This document shows, piece after piece, positions 35,822 through 48,019 of a stretch of 64,000 nucleotides of DNA. The position numbers were made by a program, and so were the translations under genes. Position 1 is the stretch's first letter, and every line of letters begins with the position of its first letter. The notes under the pieces were generated by a model, which was not told the origin of the DNA, did no database searches, and saw nothing but the letters and a program-made list of their open reading frames with translations. The stretch lies in the NCBI GenBank assembly GCA_013398015.1, contig VZRR01013406.1:936542-1000541 (forward strand), in the 5' to 3' direction. Source of the DNA: Oreocharis arfaki. Its lineage: Eukaryota; Chordata; Aves; Passeriformes; Paramythiidae.

Positions 35822-36021
35822 GAAAAGCAGCTCTCCAGCTGAAACTCAGAAAGGATAGAGCATATTCTTCTGTCATCGGCATGGAGTGCTGCTCTGCCTC
35901 AAGGGGAAGTGCCAAGGAAGCTGGCTGCCTCATTCATTAAGCCTGAGCTTTGCTGGGTGCTACACAAACCCCTGGGTGACACACAAAGGGGCTCGTTGCC
36001 AGAATTACAACTCAGTGTCAT
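35822..36021 (+). ncRNA. Candidate internal exon, probably non-coding if real
   Basis: Seen: a strong acceptor (ttccttttttgcccttttatcag) ends at 35821 and a perfect donor core (CAT then GTAAGT) begins at 36022, bounding a 200-base segment that is GC-richer than its flanks. All three frames contain stops, so a coding exon is unlikely unless it is the last one: the frame beginning at 35824 is open for 38 codons to a TAA. A long non-coding RNA exon would explain the splice sites without an open frame. Pure motif inference. Confidence 0.17.
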
Positions 36022-36288
36022 GTAAGTCAGATTCTTTTCATGATTTTGCAGCAGCCAGTAAAACCCCTTACATCCTCTCCTAAGGAAGAATCTATATAGA
36101 AATGCATTGAGGACTTTTTGCAGGACAGAGAATTATTCCATAGACTGATTGATGTCCATGACACCAGAAAGGGCAGCTAAGGGTATCCTGGTTCCAGTCT
36201 TTACTCAGAATAATTTTAAAATTTTATATTAAAACAGTCATTGCACAAAATGAACAAACAATCCTGGCACAATGGATTTGAAACTACA

Positions 36289-36755
36289 TGTGGTGGGTTG
36301 ACTCCTGCGGCAGCTAAACCCCTGCCCAGCTTCTCACTCACTTCTCTCATTGGACGAGGCAAAAACGGAAGGAAGGCAGGAAAACTTCAAGTCAAAATAA
36401 TGACAGCTTAATAAGGAAAGCAAAAGGTGCTTGCAGAAGCAAAACACTCCCCGCTGGCAGGTGGATGTGCAGCCACTTCCTGGGAAATCAGGTCCCCAGC
36501 ATGTTCAGTTGTTGCTTGGTAAGACCAGTGTCATAACCACAAACATCCACTGCTTCCTCTTCCCCTCCTCGAGCTTTTACTGATAAACATAGCATCATAG
36601 GGTATGGAATTGTCCCTTTGGACAATTTGTTAGCTGTCCGGGCTGTGGCCCCTTCCAACCTCTTGCTCACCCAGAGCCTAACTCCAGTGGGGAAAAGCCT
36701 TGATGCTGTGCAAATGCTGTGGTGGCCGAAACACTGGTGTCTTATCAACACCACA
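36289..36755 (-). mobile_element. Solo LTR of an avian ERVL-like retrovirus, minus orientation
   Basis: The plus-strand ends are TGTGGTG and CACCACA, a 7-bp terminal inverted repeat; length is 467 bp. Read on the minus strand it ends with GGGCAGGGGTTTAGCTGC and GAGTCAACCCACCACA, the avian ERVL 3' LTR end I remember. A plus-strand AATAAGG-type word near 36411 lies where a polyadenylation region would be, without a canonical signal. No target-site duplication and no internal region, so it is a solo LTR. It faces the LTR at 34072-34522 from 1.8 kb away, but the two differ in length and end sequence. Confidence 0.8.
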
Positions 36756-38435
36756 ATTATATGTCTACCATGAGAAATATCTGTTTCCTAGGCAGTTCCA
36801 TTATGAAATGTAAAACATGATTGTTCTGAGTACTTTGAAATGAAGGGTTTCAGTCCCTACCCATGGGAACGTTTTTTGGATCCTGCGTATACACAGAGAC
36901 TGAATTTCAGAAAGGGGGTATAGCTTCAGACCTATTCTACATTTCCACATTTCCTGCCAGTAAGCCCAAGTCATATTTTGTGGTGGATACTGACCTGTAG
37001 AGAACTCTGTCAAATGAAAATCTCTCTTCAGGTCCTAACATGATTTCTACTGAAATCGATGGCAACTTCTTCCTTTTATACCATTATGATTACCTCTGCC
37101 TATTGTTTTTCACATATTAACATTTCTGTCTTTTTGAAAAACTTGTGCAGGCAAAAAAAAAAAATCCATAAACAATTTTTACATGTCAGTTTCGGTTATA
37201 AGCTTCTTTTGAGAAAAAGCCTTCATATTCTGCCCATCAGTAGATTCAATCCACAAGTCAAAAGGGTATTTAAAGGTGCTCTATTATTTTCCTAAATTGT
37301 GTTTTGAAATTCTCTATTTCTCTAACAATTATTTATATGAAGTACTGTATCTAAGCAAATATATGTTCCCTTTTAATATGTTGAAAATGAGGCAGTTTAT
37401 ATGATAATGATTTACACCTTCGGTATCTCCTTTATATAATGAATATTTCATTGGTGCTTATTTACATCTAGAACACTAACAAAATGTTTAAATTTATTTC
37501 CAGATGAACTTGCTGACAATTTAAATGTAATAACATCTACAATAAACAAATATACTGTTACCAAGGCACAATACATAGAAAAGTGTTCGGTAATAGTCTG
37601 ATACAGATCAAAGGCTTCCCTCATCTCAAGAAGAAGAGACTTCAGGATTCATCCATGGAACAAACCATGCCTTTTTATTATTTTAGTAAATGATAATGTA
37701 ATGTTGTGTGCATGTAACATTTATCTGAGATGTCCTACTTATGACTACAGCAGAGCATTCCATTGTGAATTTTTACCTCCAATTTAAACCAAGATAACTG
37801 CAATCATTCAACAGAATCCACATAGAAGCCCTAGATGAGTAAATGTGTGTTCCAAAATGTATTATATAGATAGAAATATCTTCTACAGACATGCAAATCT
37901 TTAAAAGGCAATATTTTTAGAGAAGTGGATGCACAGTCAAACCAGAGATATATAAAGAGAGGTTTCATATCATTAGTTATAACTCAGCAGGAACTGTCAA
38001 TACGCAGTCCCTCCTGTCAAGATTTAACACCCTTAACCTTTAACTGAGAACCTAGTTTGGAAAGTAGTTCAAGAACTTAAAAACTATTTAAGCATAGATA
38101 CCATCTGCCCTAAGTAGCATCATCACCACTGTATTCCTCAGCAGCAAGGTGCTCTCCCTCAAATTGCTTCTTTTTCTTCTTTGAAGCTGCATTTTTGTAA
38201 TACTATGTTGAAGTTACAAGTAGCCAGGGAACTGCATGGCTGACTATTGACATACAGCTTGACCATGTAGAACCACCACTGAAAAAAGATTCTTTCCAGT
38301 TTCTTCCAGCACTTCAACATATTCCCACCAGTGATAGATTTGGAACACCAAAGTCTGTGTGGAATTCTTCACACCTATGAAAATATGATATGTTCCACAC
38401 CCGCTGAGAGCAGGCCTCACAGCATGCTCTCGCTC
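36756..38435. other. Unannotated AT-rich DNA
   Basis: No gene or recognisable repeat. An A run lies at 37152-37163. The last 100 bases before 38436 are less AT-rich and could be proximal promoter sequence for the next entry. Confidence 0.5.
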
Positions 38436-38444
38436 TATATAAAA
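38436..38444 (+). promoter_or_regulatory. Consensus TATA box with a possible first exon downstream
   Basis: TATATAAAA in a locally GC-richer setting (CTCGCTC before it, CCTCTCAGC after it). Initiation would be expected near 38465-38470. A donor-like AAAG then gtaatt follows at 38511/38512, which would close a short first exon of about 45 bases with no ATG in a good context, as for a 5' UTR exon. No known LTR structure was recognised around it. Activity is not shown by sequence alone. Confidence 0.3.
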
Positions 38445-38466
38445 CCTCTCAGCTGATCTGCTACAT

Positions 38467-38511
38467 AGACACAGTCCCTAGCTAGTTAACTTGCATACCT
38501 TCTCCAGAAAG
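38467..38511 (+). ncRNA. Possible untranslated first exon after the TATA box
   Basis: The segment starts about 25-30 bases downstream of TATATAAAA and ends at AAAG/gtaatt. It contains no ATG. A matching downstream exon was not identified, so the gene it would belong to is unknown. Confidence 0.15.
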
Positions 38512-41500
38512 GTAATTTATTATTGACAGAGTAATGATTTCAATGGAGAAAATCCTGAAAGTAGGAAAGTGATCTGATAACCAGATAACAGATTTCATAT
38601 TTGTTACCATTCCCATGGACGACTTTATTTATATATTTCTATTATTCATGTTATTAGTTTTAGCATGACTAGGCAACTCTGAGTGAGGGTTGCCAAGAGA
38701 TTCTGCAAGTCAATTAGCTCTATATTTACCAATATCAAAAGCAAATCTGGAAGTAGCACAAACAGGGAACTGAGATCATCTCTGATCTAGCCACGTATGA
38801 ATTCTAGGTGAAACCATAAATTCAGTGGTGCGCATTCCCTCCTTGCACATAGAATAATTAGGAAAGAACTTGGTCTTCTGTGTTGTCTTCACCATCGTTG
38901 TTTACTTTGAAGAAGAAACTATTGGCCAGATGTACTTTCATTTAGCACTAGGCTTCACTTTTGAAGCTGAAAGATTGTTTTGAGACCAGAAGCTCTTCTG
39001 GACATTTTCCTGGCTGAAAGAAATGTCTTTAATTGTTCTAGAATGTTTCCCACCTGTTTTTTTATACACAGTATATTTATCAAATCCATGCTTTCTCTGA
39101 AATGCTTTGAACTCTCTAGTGCTTGCCTTTCTTCCCTGTGCTCATCTGAACTGTTTTCCAGCATTTTCAGAGGACTGTAGTTTATCCTGAGGTCATTTAA
39201 AGGAACCAGTGGATGATAAATCTCCCCTTGAGATTCCCTTTGGGTGGTGGATGGGAGGGGTGGGATGAAACAAAAAAACTCCATCTTACCAAGTGTAAAA
39301 GAAACAGAAGGTACCTAGAAAATATGATAATTCATTATTGGATACAAAATATAACTTCATTTTCCTGTTTCATAGGTTGATAGTAGTGTAGCAGAATAAT
39401 ATAAATTCCCAGGGTAAGAAAAATTAACTAACTCATTCCAAAGAAACATACATAAATCATAAATTTAAACTGCATACTATTTATCTTTGTTTATATAACA
39501 AGTCTTCATCTAGATAACATATGGGAAAATCACAAGGCCATGCCAGTATTACTCAGGCAAATTCCCTATATAAAATAACAGCCAATGCTGAAATATTCCA
39601 CTTTTTTTCAATCCTAAAATTCATGGAAGACGGGAAAATAAAGATATCAAGAAAAAAAGTGAAGTCATGCATATCTAGCCTTAAGGGAATAGTATTACTG
39701 AAAAAAAAACCCAAGTTCATCTACTAAAAATGTCATGGGTACTCTGTAAGAGCCACACCTTATGCTGCAAAGCCATGCTATTTCATTCCTTGCTCTTATT
39801 CTTTACAATCGCTCTATTAATTCTAGCTAATTTTCTTAAATTGATCTCCCAAGGAAATGACCCTTTGGGCCTTCATATGTGTATCTCTCTAATCTCCACT
39901 TTCAGTCAAAACTGATGAAAAAAACTGAGGTATCAAAATCATTAAGTTGCTAAAACTTACATGGGAAAGGCATCTAGGTAGAAGATATTAATTCTTTCGG
40001 AGGAGAGAAATATTGCAGAATTAGCTCAGCTAGGTAATTAGGTACCAGGGACTTGGAAAGTTGTAGGAAATCAACCATCATCAATTCTGCTTTTCATAGA
40101 GATGCCTATTTCAAGTCCAAGACAAAAGAGGCCTTATACAACATGATTTTTCTCTGTGCACAGAACAATTCTGAAATAACAACAGCCTACAGGAATATCA
40201 TAGTAGTATAAAACAATTCTTGTGGACAGTTCATCAGAAATCTTAATATTCAGTCTTCTGGGCTATTTCTCTCATTAAAATCGGTCTAAAGCATTAGTCT
40301 CACACAGTCTGAAAAGATGTTATGCTACATTTTCAAAAGCTCCCTTAACTCCTTTGAAGAGGATCTTAATTTCCTTTGCTCTCATTGAGAACTGAATACT
40401 TAATTCTCTTAGGCACTTTTGAAATTTTACTAGAAAAATAATACAAACTGAATATACCTAGTGTGCTTATTATAGTTCATACCACATTCATCAGTGGCAT
40501 TAATTATATAAAAGTTAAAAGAAGACTGGAACTTCTGATATATTTTTAAGATTACAATATGGAGAAAAAAATTACTTTATCTCCCTCAAAATAATGCAGA
40601 CCCCCTACTTTTCTGCTAGTATCATCTCACAGATGATGTACCAGTCACTTAGAATTTCCAGATGAAAGGCTTTTTAAGAGAAGCAAGATACTTTCTGGGT
40701 GTGGAGAAAATATGAGAAAATAACCCATATTTTTCAACAGAATACAATTTTTCTGGTGTGTGAGATATCTTTCCCTTGTCTGTACTTTCAAATAGCATCT
40801 TAATGCATGAGGAAATATCCTTTTTCTACATCTCTCCAGTATTAAAAACACCAATAAATTCTGTGCAGGAGAATGTCAAAAAAACCCCAACTTATCAGAG
40901 TCGTATGGAAGTTTTTTCTTTTCATTCCTGAAATACATTAAAGAAATTTTACACAGGGAAGATGAGGTTCAATCCAAAGATCACAATACGGATTTCTGTC
41001 CTGATGCCTAACTAGGTAGAGGCTGTCCAGTGAAAGAAAGGACCTAAATTTCCTCCCCATCAATGGCATGACTCAAGTGATTGGCAAAGCCGTATTCTGA
41101 CTTGGATGATGCTGCAGCACACAGCAGTCACCTGAGACTGCAGTAATTCAGCAGCTGTGTAGCAGCATGTGCCAACAGGCATCCCACATGCTCAAAGCAG
41201 CACTGAAGCAGTCTTTGTCAGCACAGAACAACTATATTGAATTTAGCGACCAGAAAAATTATCTATTCCTAGACACCTGATTAGATTATTTTCATATTAA
41301 GCAACCATGTGTAAATAGGTGCATATACAGATGCAAATAAATCTTTATAAACAAAACCTTCAGAGCATGGTGATGCTTCCAACCACAACTGTAAATTCTA
41401 CTATAGTCAAACAATTAAAAAAGATGTAAAAAGAAATTGCTCTTTCTTGCTGTCGTTGCTTACTTTCGCGGGGAACACTAGGAATATGCATTGAACCTGA

Positions 41501-42849
41501 AACACTCTGAATTGCAGTGCTTAGCTAAGGTTTGGAGGACCTTACTCAAAATACATTCTTGCTAAAACAGTGCATCACCTCCACATTCAGAAAACTGACC
41601 CTTAGCTTTTATTTGAAATGCTGAAGATATGAAATTTAAAAAACATGTTTCTTATTCCTTCATTGGTAGGAAAACAACTTTTTCTGTGAGCAGCAGTAGT
41701 AAACAAGCACATTTCTAGTTTTTGTCCAATGTGGATTCTCTGATTTATAATAAGGACTACATCTTTTTGCTCAGAGAGAAAATCAATTTACCTGAGCATC
41801 TATTGTAATGGCATTAATGGAATAAAAGATACTGGCCATTTCCACCCCAGGTCAAATTGGTAATCAAGTTCTACAGCCATTAAGAAGGAGAGAAATAGAG
41901 AAGACAGCCATAGTCACAGAGTGCAGACAAAGAAAGAGAAGCTAGGGGGACAGGACACACACAAAAAAAACCCCACCCCAAATAGATTCCATGAAGCTAA
42001 TCAATGCTAACTCTTCTTTTTGTTGTTGTTGTTTTTTAACCAGAATTGCTGTCAGGAGTTTTTATTTGATTATACTTCTGTGTCTGTCTCTTAATAGTTT
42101 TATAACTACTTAACAAGCCCAAACAGACTGATCAAAAACAGAGACTAAAACCAAATGATGTCACTCAAATTCCAGAAGTTGAAAAGACTCACCCTTCCTC
42201 TCTCAGTCTTCCATTGAGAGTCTTCCACTCTCAGCAGAAATCTTCGGGTATAAGCAGAAATGTACAAGGTATCAGAGACTCTGGAAGGGCAGAATCATTA
42301 TAAATGCCACAAATGTGGAGAAAATATCAAGTGGCATTTAAATCTTCTTAGGAACCTGTTTTTCTCAGACAAGAGTCAGGTTTGCAGAAAACAAGTCTCC
42401 CATAGTGCTTACGGAATTGTCTGGCATAATGTTAAAACACAGCTCCAGAAACAACAATATTGAAACCTGCAGTAACTTCTTACACCCCCATCACTTCCAA
42501 CCTATCCACCAGGGATGCTTGCAGGCTTCTGCAGCAGCTTCAGAAATCAAATTTATAAAGTCAGATTTTAAATTCTCAAGTAGTAAAATTTGAACCACTC
42601 AGCTAAAGCACGATGAGACCTTTATCAACCACAAGAAAAAAAGATCAAGCAACCCAAAGTTAGAGATAAAACAAGTCCTTTTATCCTGACAATCAAAACT
42701 GAAACACAGTCTGCATTAGACTATTGTCTAGTTTGAATATATTTTGCTGGCATTTTACGAGACTTAGGAGGCTATACTTTCCCCCCTCCCCCGCCCTCTT
42801 TTCAGATGCAGAGCACTTAAAACCTGGGCATGTTTCATGGCCGTTTGGA

Positions 42850-42870
42850 TTTTTTTTTTTTTTTTTTTTT
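42850..42870 (+). repeat. Poly-T run
   Basis: Twenty-one consecutive T residues. No processed pseudogene body is visible next to it. Confidence 0.95.
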
Positions 42871-43615
42871 GAGCTTTATCCTATGTCAGACTTTCAGATG
42901 GTCAAAAACTCCACAGATTCCCAGATGGCCAATTAACTTTCTCAGACACTCACTAAGATTTTCCTTAATTCAGTAACAACCAAGGAAACTCTTAAGGATA
43001 TGTATGGTACCATAAATCACATATCACTTTGCTCTAATTTCAGCAGCTCTTCCAGACTTTCAAAGAAAATGGATTGACTTTTTCCCCTATAGCACTGGTG
43101 GGGTGACTGACATCACATTTATTATCAGGCCCGTTTCAAGTTGAGCGAATTTTGTAATAAGCTTACAGCTGACATGCTGGGTATTAAAGTGAACCTCTGT
43201 TATTCAGAAATATTTGGTAAGTTTCAAACAAAGCAATGCTGGAAGGCCCAGTCCAGTGCAGCTATTAATTATTAATTATGTTATTATTATTGCATGCACT
43301 CCTAAGGCACTCTCCACAGTCCATCTGGTGTGCCCCTTGCATAATTTAGAATTACAACTGCTCTTTACTGAAAAGAACGAAAGTGAGACTTTCCTTCTCC
43401 TTCTTTTGCCTGGAAAGGGTTCCTTTGCAAAAATGACAAATCCAAATGACAAATGTGCGTAATGTTCAGGATACAACACCAGGAACACTCCAGCATCCAG
43501 TGACAAGATGACAGTCATAAAGGCATAAGTTTGACAAACTACCATGAGGAATAACTCTTAGCTTAGCCTTATGGTTTTCCTGATAGTAGAAAATTCTTAC
43601 AGAGGCAGATATGCT

Positions 43616-43690
43616 AAAACAAACAAACAAACAAACAAAACCCACAAAAAACCCAACAAACGAAACAAACCAACCAACCAACCAACCAAA
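43616..43690 (+). repeat. Compound (AAAC)n and (AACC)n microsatellite
   Basis: About six AAAC units, an irregular A/C-rich middle, then about five AACC units. The open frames across it on both strands are artefacts of the repeat. Confidence 0.9.
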
Positions 43691-44534
43691 CAGAACCCTA
43701 GCCTAAAAATATCTCTTCCTGTCTTACAGGGTCAAGTTACCCCTGTTCATCACAGCTCCCAGTCAGGATTTGGAAAAAGAAGCAAGCCAGAAGTAAGAGT
43801 CCCATGCTACTAAGAGTTAGCAGAGGAGGATTGGTGACTAATTTGGAAACCACAGAATAAAGGAAGAACAAAGAAAAATATAAATAATCTCTCCTATGCT
43901 ACAGGGAAGAATTTTGACTTTCTTTCAGAAATAAGGTAATTACGAAGGACAGAAAATAGAAATTATTTTCCTAATTTATGCAGTGTTAGAAACTGAAAAA
44001 GAAACATTTATGGAGACTTTTTAAATAAGAAAAATGGGAAAAAGTAAGATTCTTTGCCAAATTACCACTAGTGCAACATTTATATGTTTCCACTTTAGTG
44101 CCTACTCCTTGTGATAATGCTTGCATCAAACTGAGTTTTAGGCAAAGAGAGATTAAAGTCACTGGCTGATGGAGGAAAAAGACTGTAGGCAAAGAATCAA
44201 TGGATCACAGGAAGTGAAAAGATGGATGATACTTCAAGAAAGGACAGGAATGGGAGTAAGTTGTCATGTGCAGGCAGACACTATGTCTTGTCATTTGTTG
44301 GCACTTGGACTCTCACAGTAAAATACTTCTTCCTTTAAATGAAGACTTTCCTTTCTACATGGTTCTCTGACTCTTGCCTGCTTTCCACCATTCTGCTTAA
44401 TACACAGATTTTGAAGTTATAGTATATCTACACAGGAATAGGCAAGTATTATAATATGTATAATAACTAACAAAGTAAAAGAACTGGCATGAAGGTTATC
44501 CTACTCCACATTCAGGAAACAAAGTCCAATTGAT

Positions 44535-44558
44535 TTTATATATATACATATATATATT
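44535..44558 (+). repeat. (TA)n-rich simple repeat
   Basis: TATATATACATATATATAT-type tract in AT-rich DNA. Confidence 0.8.
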
Positions 44559-44949
44559 CACAACAAAAGCATATTTTCCTTCTTTTGTTCCATGGTATGT
44601 GAAATTCCTCACATCTCCCTCTTCTAAACTTGAGATAATGTAAATCTCTCTCAGACTCTGAAGTGCAACTTAATGCAGCATAATCCTCCCTGTCATTAGA
44701 TGTTTTGGTTTCTGGTCAACACATGACTTGCCAGGGGACTCTGAACTTCTTAAAATTACTGTTGAAGATCCTCAGGCAAATAAAAAAATTAAATTACTAT
44801 GCAGTACCCATTAGCATTAATGAATTATACACTCTGGCAACACATACATGGAAGGCATCATCAACACAGAGGGGTAGACATATAATTTAGAGAAATTACT
44901 TACCCTGAAGATTGCAATACCAAAAATTATATGAAATTAAAAGAGTTGA

Positions 44950-44964
44950 GAAAAAAAAAAAAAA
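44950..44964 (+). repeat. Poly-A run
   Basis: About fourteen consecutive A residues, with no retrocopy body recognised upstream. Confidence 0.85.
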
Positions 44965-47206
44965 CATATTTAAAACAAGAATTTCTTTTGTTTCCACACT
45001 ACACAGAAAGAAGAATAATACACATTTGAAGCAGGACTTGAATGAGTTAACCACCTGTGGGTTGTAAGCCATCAGTGTGATGTAACCGGGAAAAAAGAGA
45101 CATACAGCTTTGAAACTAATAAATATGGGAAGCTATTAATACCATCAAATAAAATATTGGTTAGACCTCACCTAAAATATTAGATGCAAGTCAAGTCACA
45201 CATATTTTTTCACCCATATTTAGTCACACATATTCAGTCTGATTTTTTCAAACTGAACTGGTTATTAGGAAGGGAAAAAGAAGGGTTAATCAAAGAGAAA
45301 AGATGATGTCTAAAAACCGATGTCTAGAAATTGGCTGAGTTATTTGAGCCTGAAAAGAAGATTCAGAGGAGATATGATTACTGACTAGAGATATATCAAA
45401 TGGGTGAGTCTGAGAAAATGGAGAAAGCAGAGCTACTTATATCTAGAGACAGTATTACTATGGGAAAAAATTTATATACCCTGACTGCAAATCAGGAGTG
45501 AGAAAAGAGCACCTAACCACCAGGAAATTCAGTTTCTCAGAACAGAGATAGTGCAGAAGCAACAGAGATGAAAATGGATACTGATAAGTGAGTGAAGGTG
45601 TTAAATAATTTTAATAGTTCAGCATTTAGTAGTTTTTATTATCTTAGCACAAGCCCTGTTTTTCACATGGTCTTTTCCAATTTGATAACCTGGTTTTCTT
45701 GGAAATTTCTCTTCGATGAATGATCTCTGCCAGCAAAAACCAGCTATGTCTATTTCAGTGAGAGAACACTTAAATCAACATTCCCTTATTATTAGCTCTG
45801 ATCCCTCTTGTAAGAGCAAAGTTATAAGACACAGAAAGAAAGCAAAACAAGGACGTCTGACTGAGATCCCACCCTGTGCAATGAACACGGATTTACCATT
45901 TTCCACGTGGACAAAGGTATAAAAACTGAGGTATGATTAATCATAGTGAGATCTGTATTCAAAATGAAAAAATCAACAAGTCCAGTACTGGTCACATTCT
46001 GAATGCCTAAAGACCTCCAGAGCCCTTAGGCTTGTAAGGGTCTTCCTGTTTTACACCTGCACTGCTGAGACATCACACATGTGGTTATTTAAAATCCATG
46101 GAATTGAACCAATCAAGTACATCTGGATCCAAGAAAAAGTGTCTATGATTGTTCAAAGTTAGAGAAAGACTGCTGCTAAAACTAACTGATATGCCTCCTG
46201 AAAACACTCCATCAAATTCAGCTGTGACTGAATGTGTTCATTTCATTAGTAAAATCCCAAGGCCATCCAAACCTAACTTCTTGGGCATCCCATATTCATG
46301 CCTAGCTGCACCTTCATTGTCCCAGCTGTTACTAACTCTGCTGAAAGAGATTTATTGTCCTAGTCACTCTGAAAAACAAGCCCAGTGCCATTTCAGAGTT
46401 CCAAGCTCTAAGTCAGATGGTTTTTTTCTAGTTTCAGACAAGTTTGCTTTTAACTGCTCAGATTTACTGTGAGTTGGTGTAATAGCATCATATTGCATTT
46501 TCTCCTGACTGAATTAATGTCTCTCCTGTTTCTGTTCACTTGTTCTGCCCAGATCTTTAAAAATCTGTTCTGATATTGCAATGCTACTAAATGAAAGGTC
46601 TGGTTAGTAGGCTCTTTGGGGCTGCATTAAAATTAATACTGGCTAAAACTCTGTATCAAAAGTACAGTAGTATTCACCAGTAATGCTGCTCTGAAGCTAC
46701 AGTATTTTGCAGCATTACCGCCAAGTTCTGTAACCTTTTTTTCTATCAACTGGCCTTAATCCAAGTAGACTATATGATTATCTAATGTGCTTGTGCTAGG
46801 TGAAAAATAAGATGATGATTTGAAGCTCACTCTCCTTTATGGACCTTTGCTGTGCTAGAGGCAGATTGAAGAAACAAAGAGGAACTTGAGAAAAAGGAAA
46901 TTTGGAAAGGACAGCTATGTAGAAGATGATGGCTGGAGGAATGCATAAGGGATGAGCACTGGTCAAGATGGATAAGGATTATCTCAGAAAAAAAGGAAAA
47001 AAATGTAAAAGAAAGGATCTTCAGGAAGAAAAAGGGAAAATACAGGCAATTTCTAGGTTTATCTCTCTAGTACCTAGTCTTCCACATACTAGGAACTATT
47101 TTTTATTTCTTTTTTGGTATAAGTACAGATACAGAAATAAACACCTAAATTTACTGTTAAAAAGAAACAGCAATTTCAGCAAATAATGATCTGAATGAAG
47201 TACAAA

Positions 47207-47268
47207 TAGAATCATAGAAAATCATTCAGGTTTGAAAAGACCTTTAAGATTTTCAAGTCCAACCACTT
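47207..47268 (-). mobile_element. Short CR1 3' end, minus orientation (duplication copy 1)
   Basis: AGAATCATAGAAAATCATTC, then GAAAAGACCTTTAAGATTTT and CAAGTCCAACC: the reverse complement of a CR1 3' terminus, truncated to about 60 bases. Confidence 0.85.
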
Positions 47269-48018
47269 ATATATAGTAGGCATAGTTTAAAAATAAAAAG
47301 TTCAGAAAGGAGAGCTGCATGATCCATAAAGGAAAATGAAATCTATTTACTCAGAGAAACCAAAATTAGAAAATATTTCAGCCAAGTTAAAGCAAAGTAT
47401 TACTAAAACCAATTGTTCAGCTAACTCTAAGCTTTCAGAGAGATGGAATGCTGACAGTGAATTTTCATGAACTGAAGTACAATGAAACAGTACATACTGG
47501 ACTTAAATATATTTAACCATCTCTTGGGAAAAAAACTATTCAAAATCATGTGCTCTTCAAAATACCCTTTTGACTTTAGTTTGATGTACAGCCAAGTGTT
47601 CTCGACAACATTCAAAACAGGGCAAATAGGAGACTTCACTGATAAATTAATCAAAAGCGAAGTAAATAAAGAAAATGCAGAAGAGGGAAGGTGTTTCTGT
47701 AGAGGATTTAGTAATATCTGCATGTAAATAAATGTAATTCCCAGAGGCTCAAGTATGTATTTACAGAAAGTGGATTCAAATAGTAAGGATGTAGCCTACA
47801 GTCAGCCCATCAATTCTAACTGAAAGTAACCCAAGAACACATTTTTGATGGGTCTCTAATTGCCATAAGTGCTGTCTCATCATAAACTTATTTAATGTGT
47901 AAATAAAAGTAAATTAAGGGAAGCAAGGACAAGAAAATAAGTTAACCGCTCACAGTATCTGGAGGCAGAGATATCACCTGGAATGAAAAAACAATGAGTA
48001 AGCTACAATTTTACTTCT

Positions 48019-48019
48019 N
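48019..48019. other. N at the exact junction of the duplicated units
   Basis: The sequence reads ...ttacttct, N, cttaaatcaac... The left side equals the right end of copy 2 and the right side equals the start of copy 1. By comparison with 50270 the missing base would be G if copy 1 continued as copy 2 does. An unresolved base exactly at the boundary points to a contig join. Confidence 0.97.

Larger units (their letters stand above)
38512..45768. other. Unannotated AT-rich DNA with simple repeats
   Basis: Seven kilobases without a convincing gene. Contains a T run (42850-42870), an AAAC/AACC compound microsatellite (43616-43690) and an AT patch (44535-44558). The region at 38955-39284 carries a 109-codon minus-strand ORF without supporting context. 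Confidence 0.5.
45769..48019 (+). repeat. 2,251-bp direct duplication, copy 1
   Basis: The unit from 45769 repeats at a constant offset of 2,251 bases as 48020-50270. By eye there are 23 substitutions and no indels (about 1%), in three groups: three at about 45831-45933, ten at about 46493-46721 and ten at about 47316-47550, with long identical stretches between. The unit holds no gene I would support: its longest ORF (46149-46472, 107 codons, TTG start) is identical in both copies but has no gene signals. A short minus-strand CR1 tail lies at 47207-47268. The copy ends in an N at 48019. Confidence 0.97.

Noticed and set aside
43571..43813. 80-codon Lys/Asn/Pro-rich ORF
   Set aside because: It is a translation of the AAAC/AACC microsatellite.
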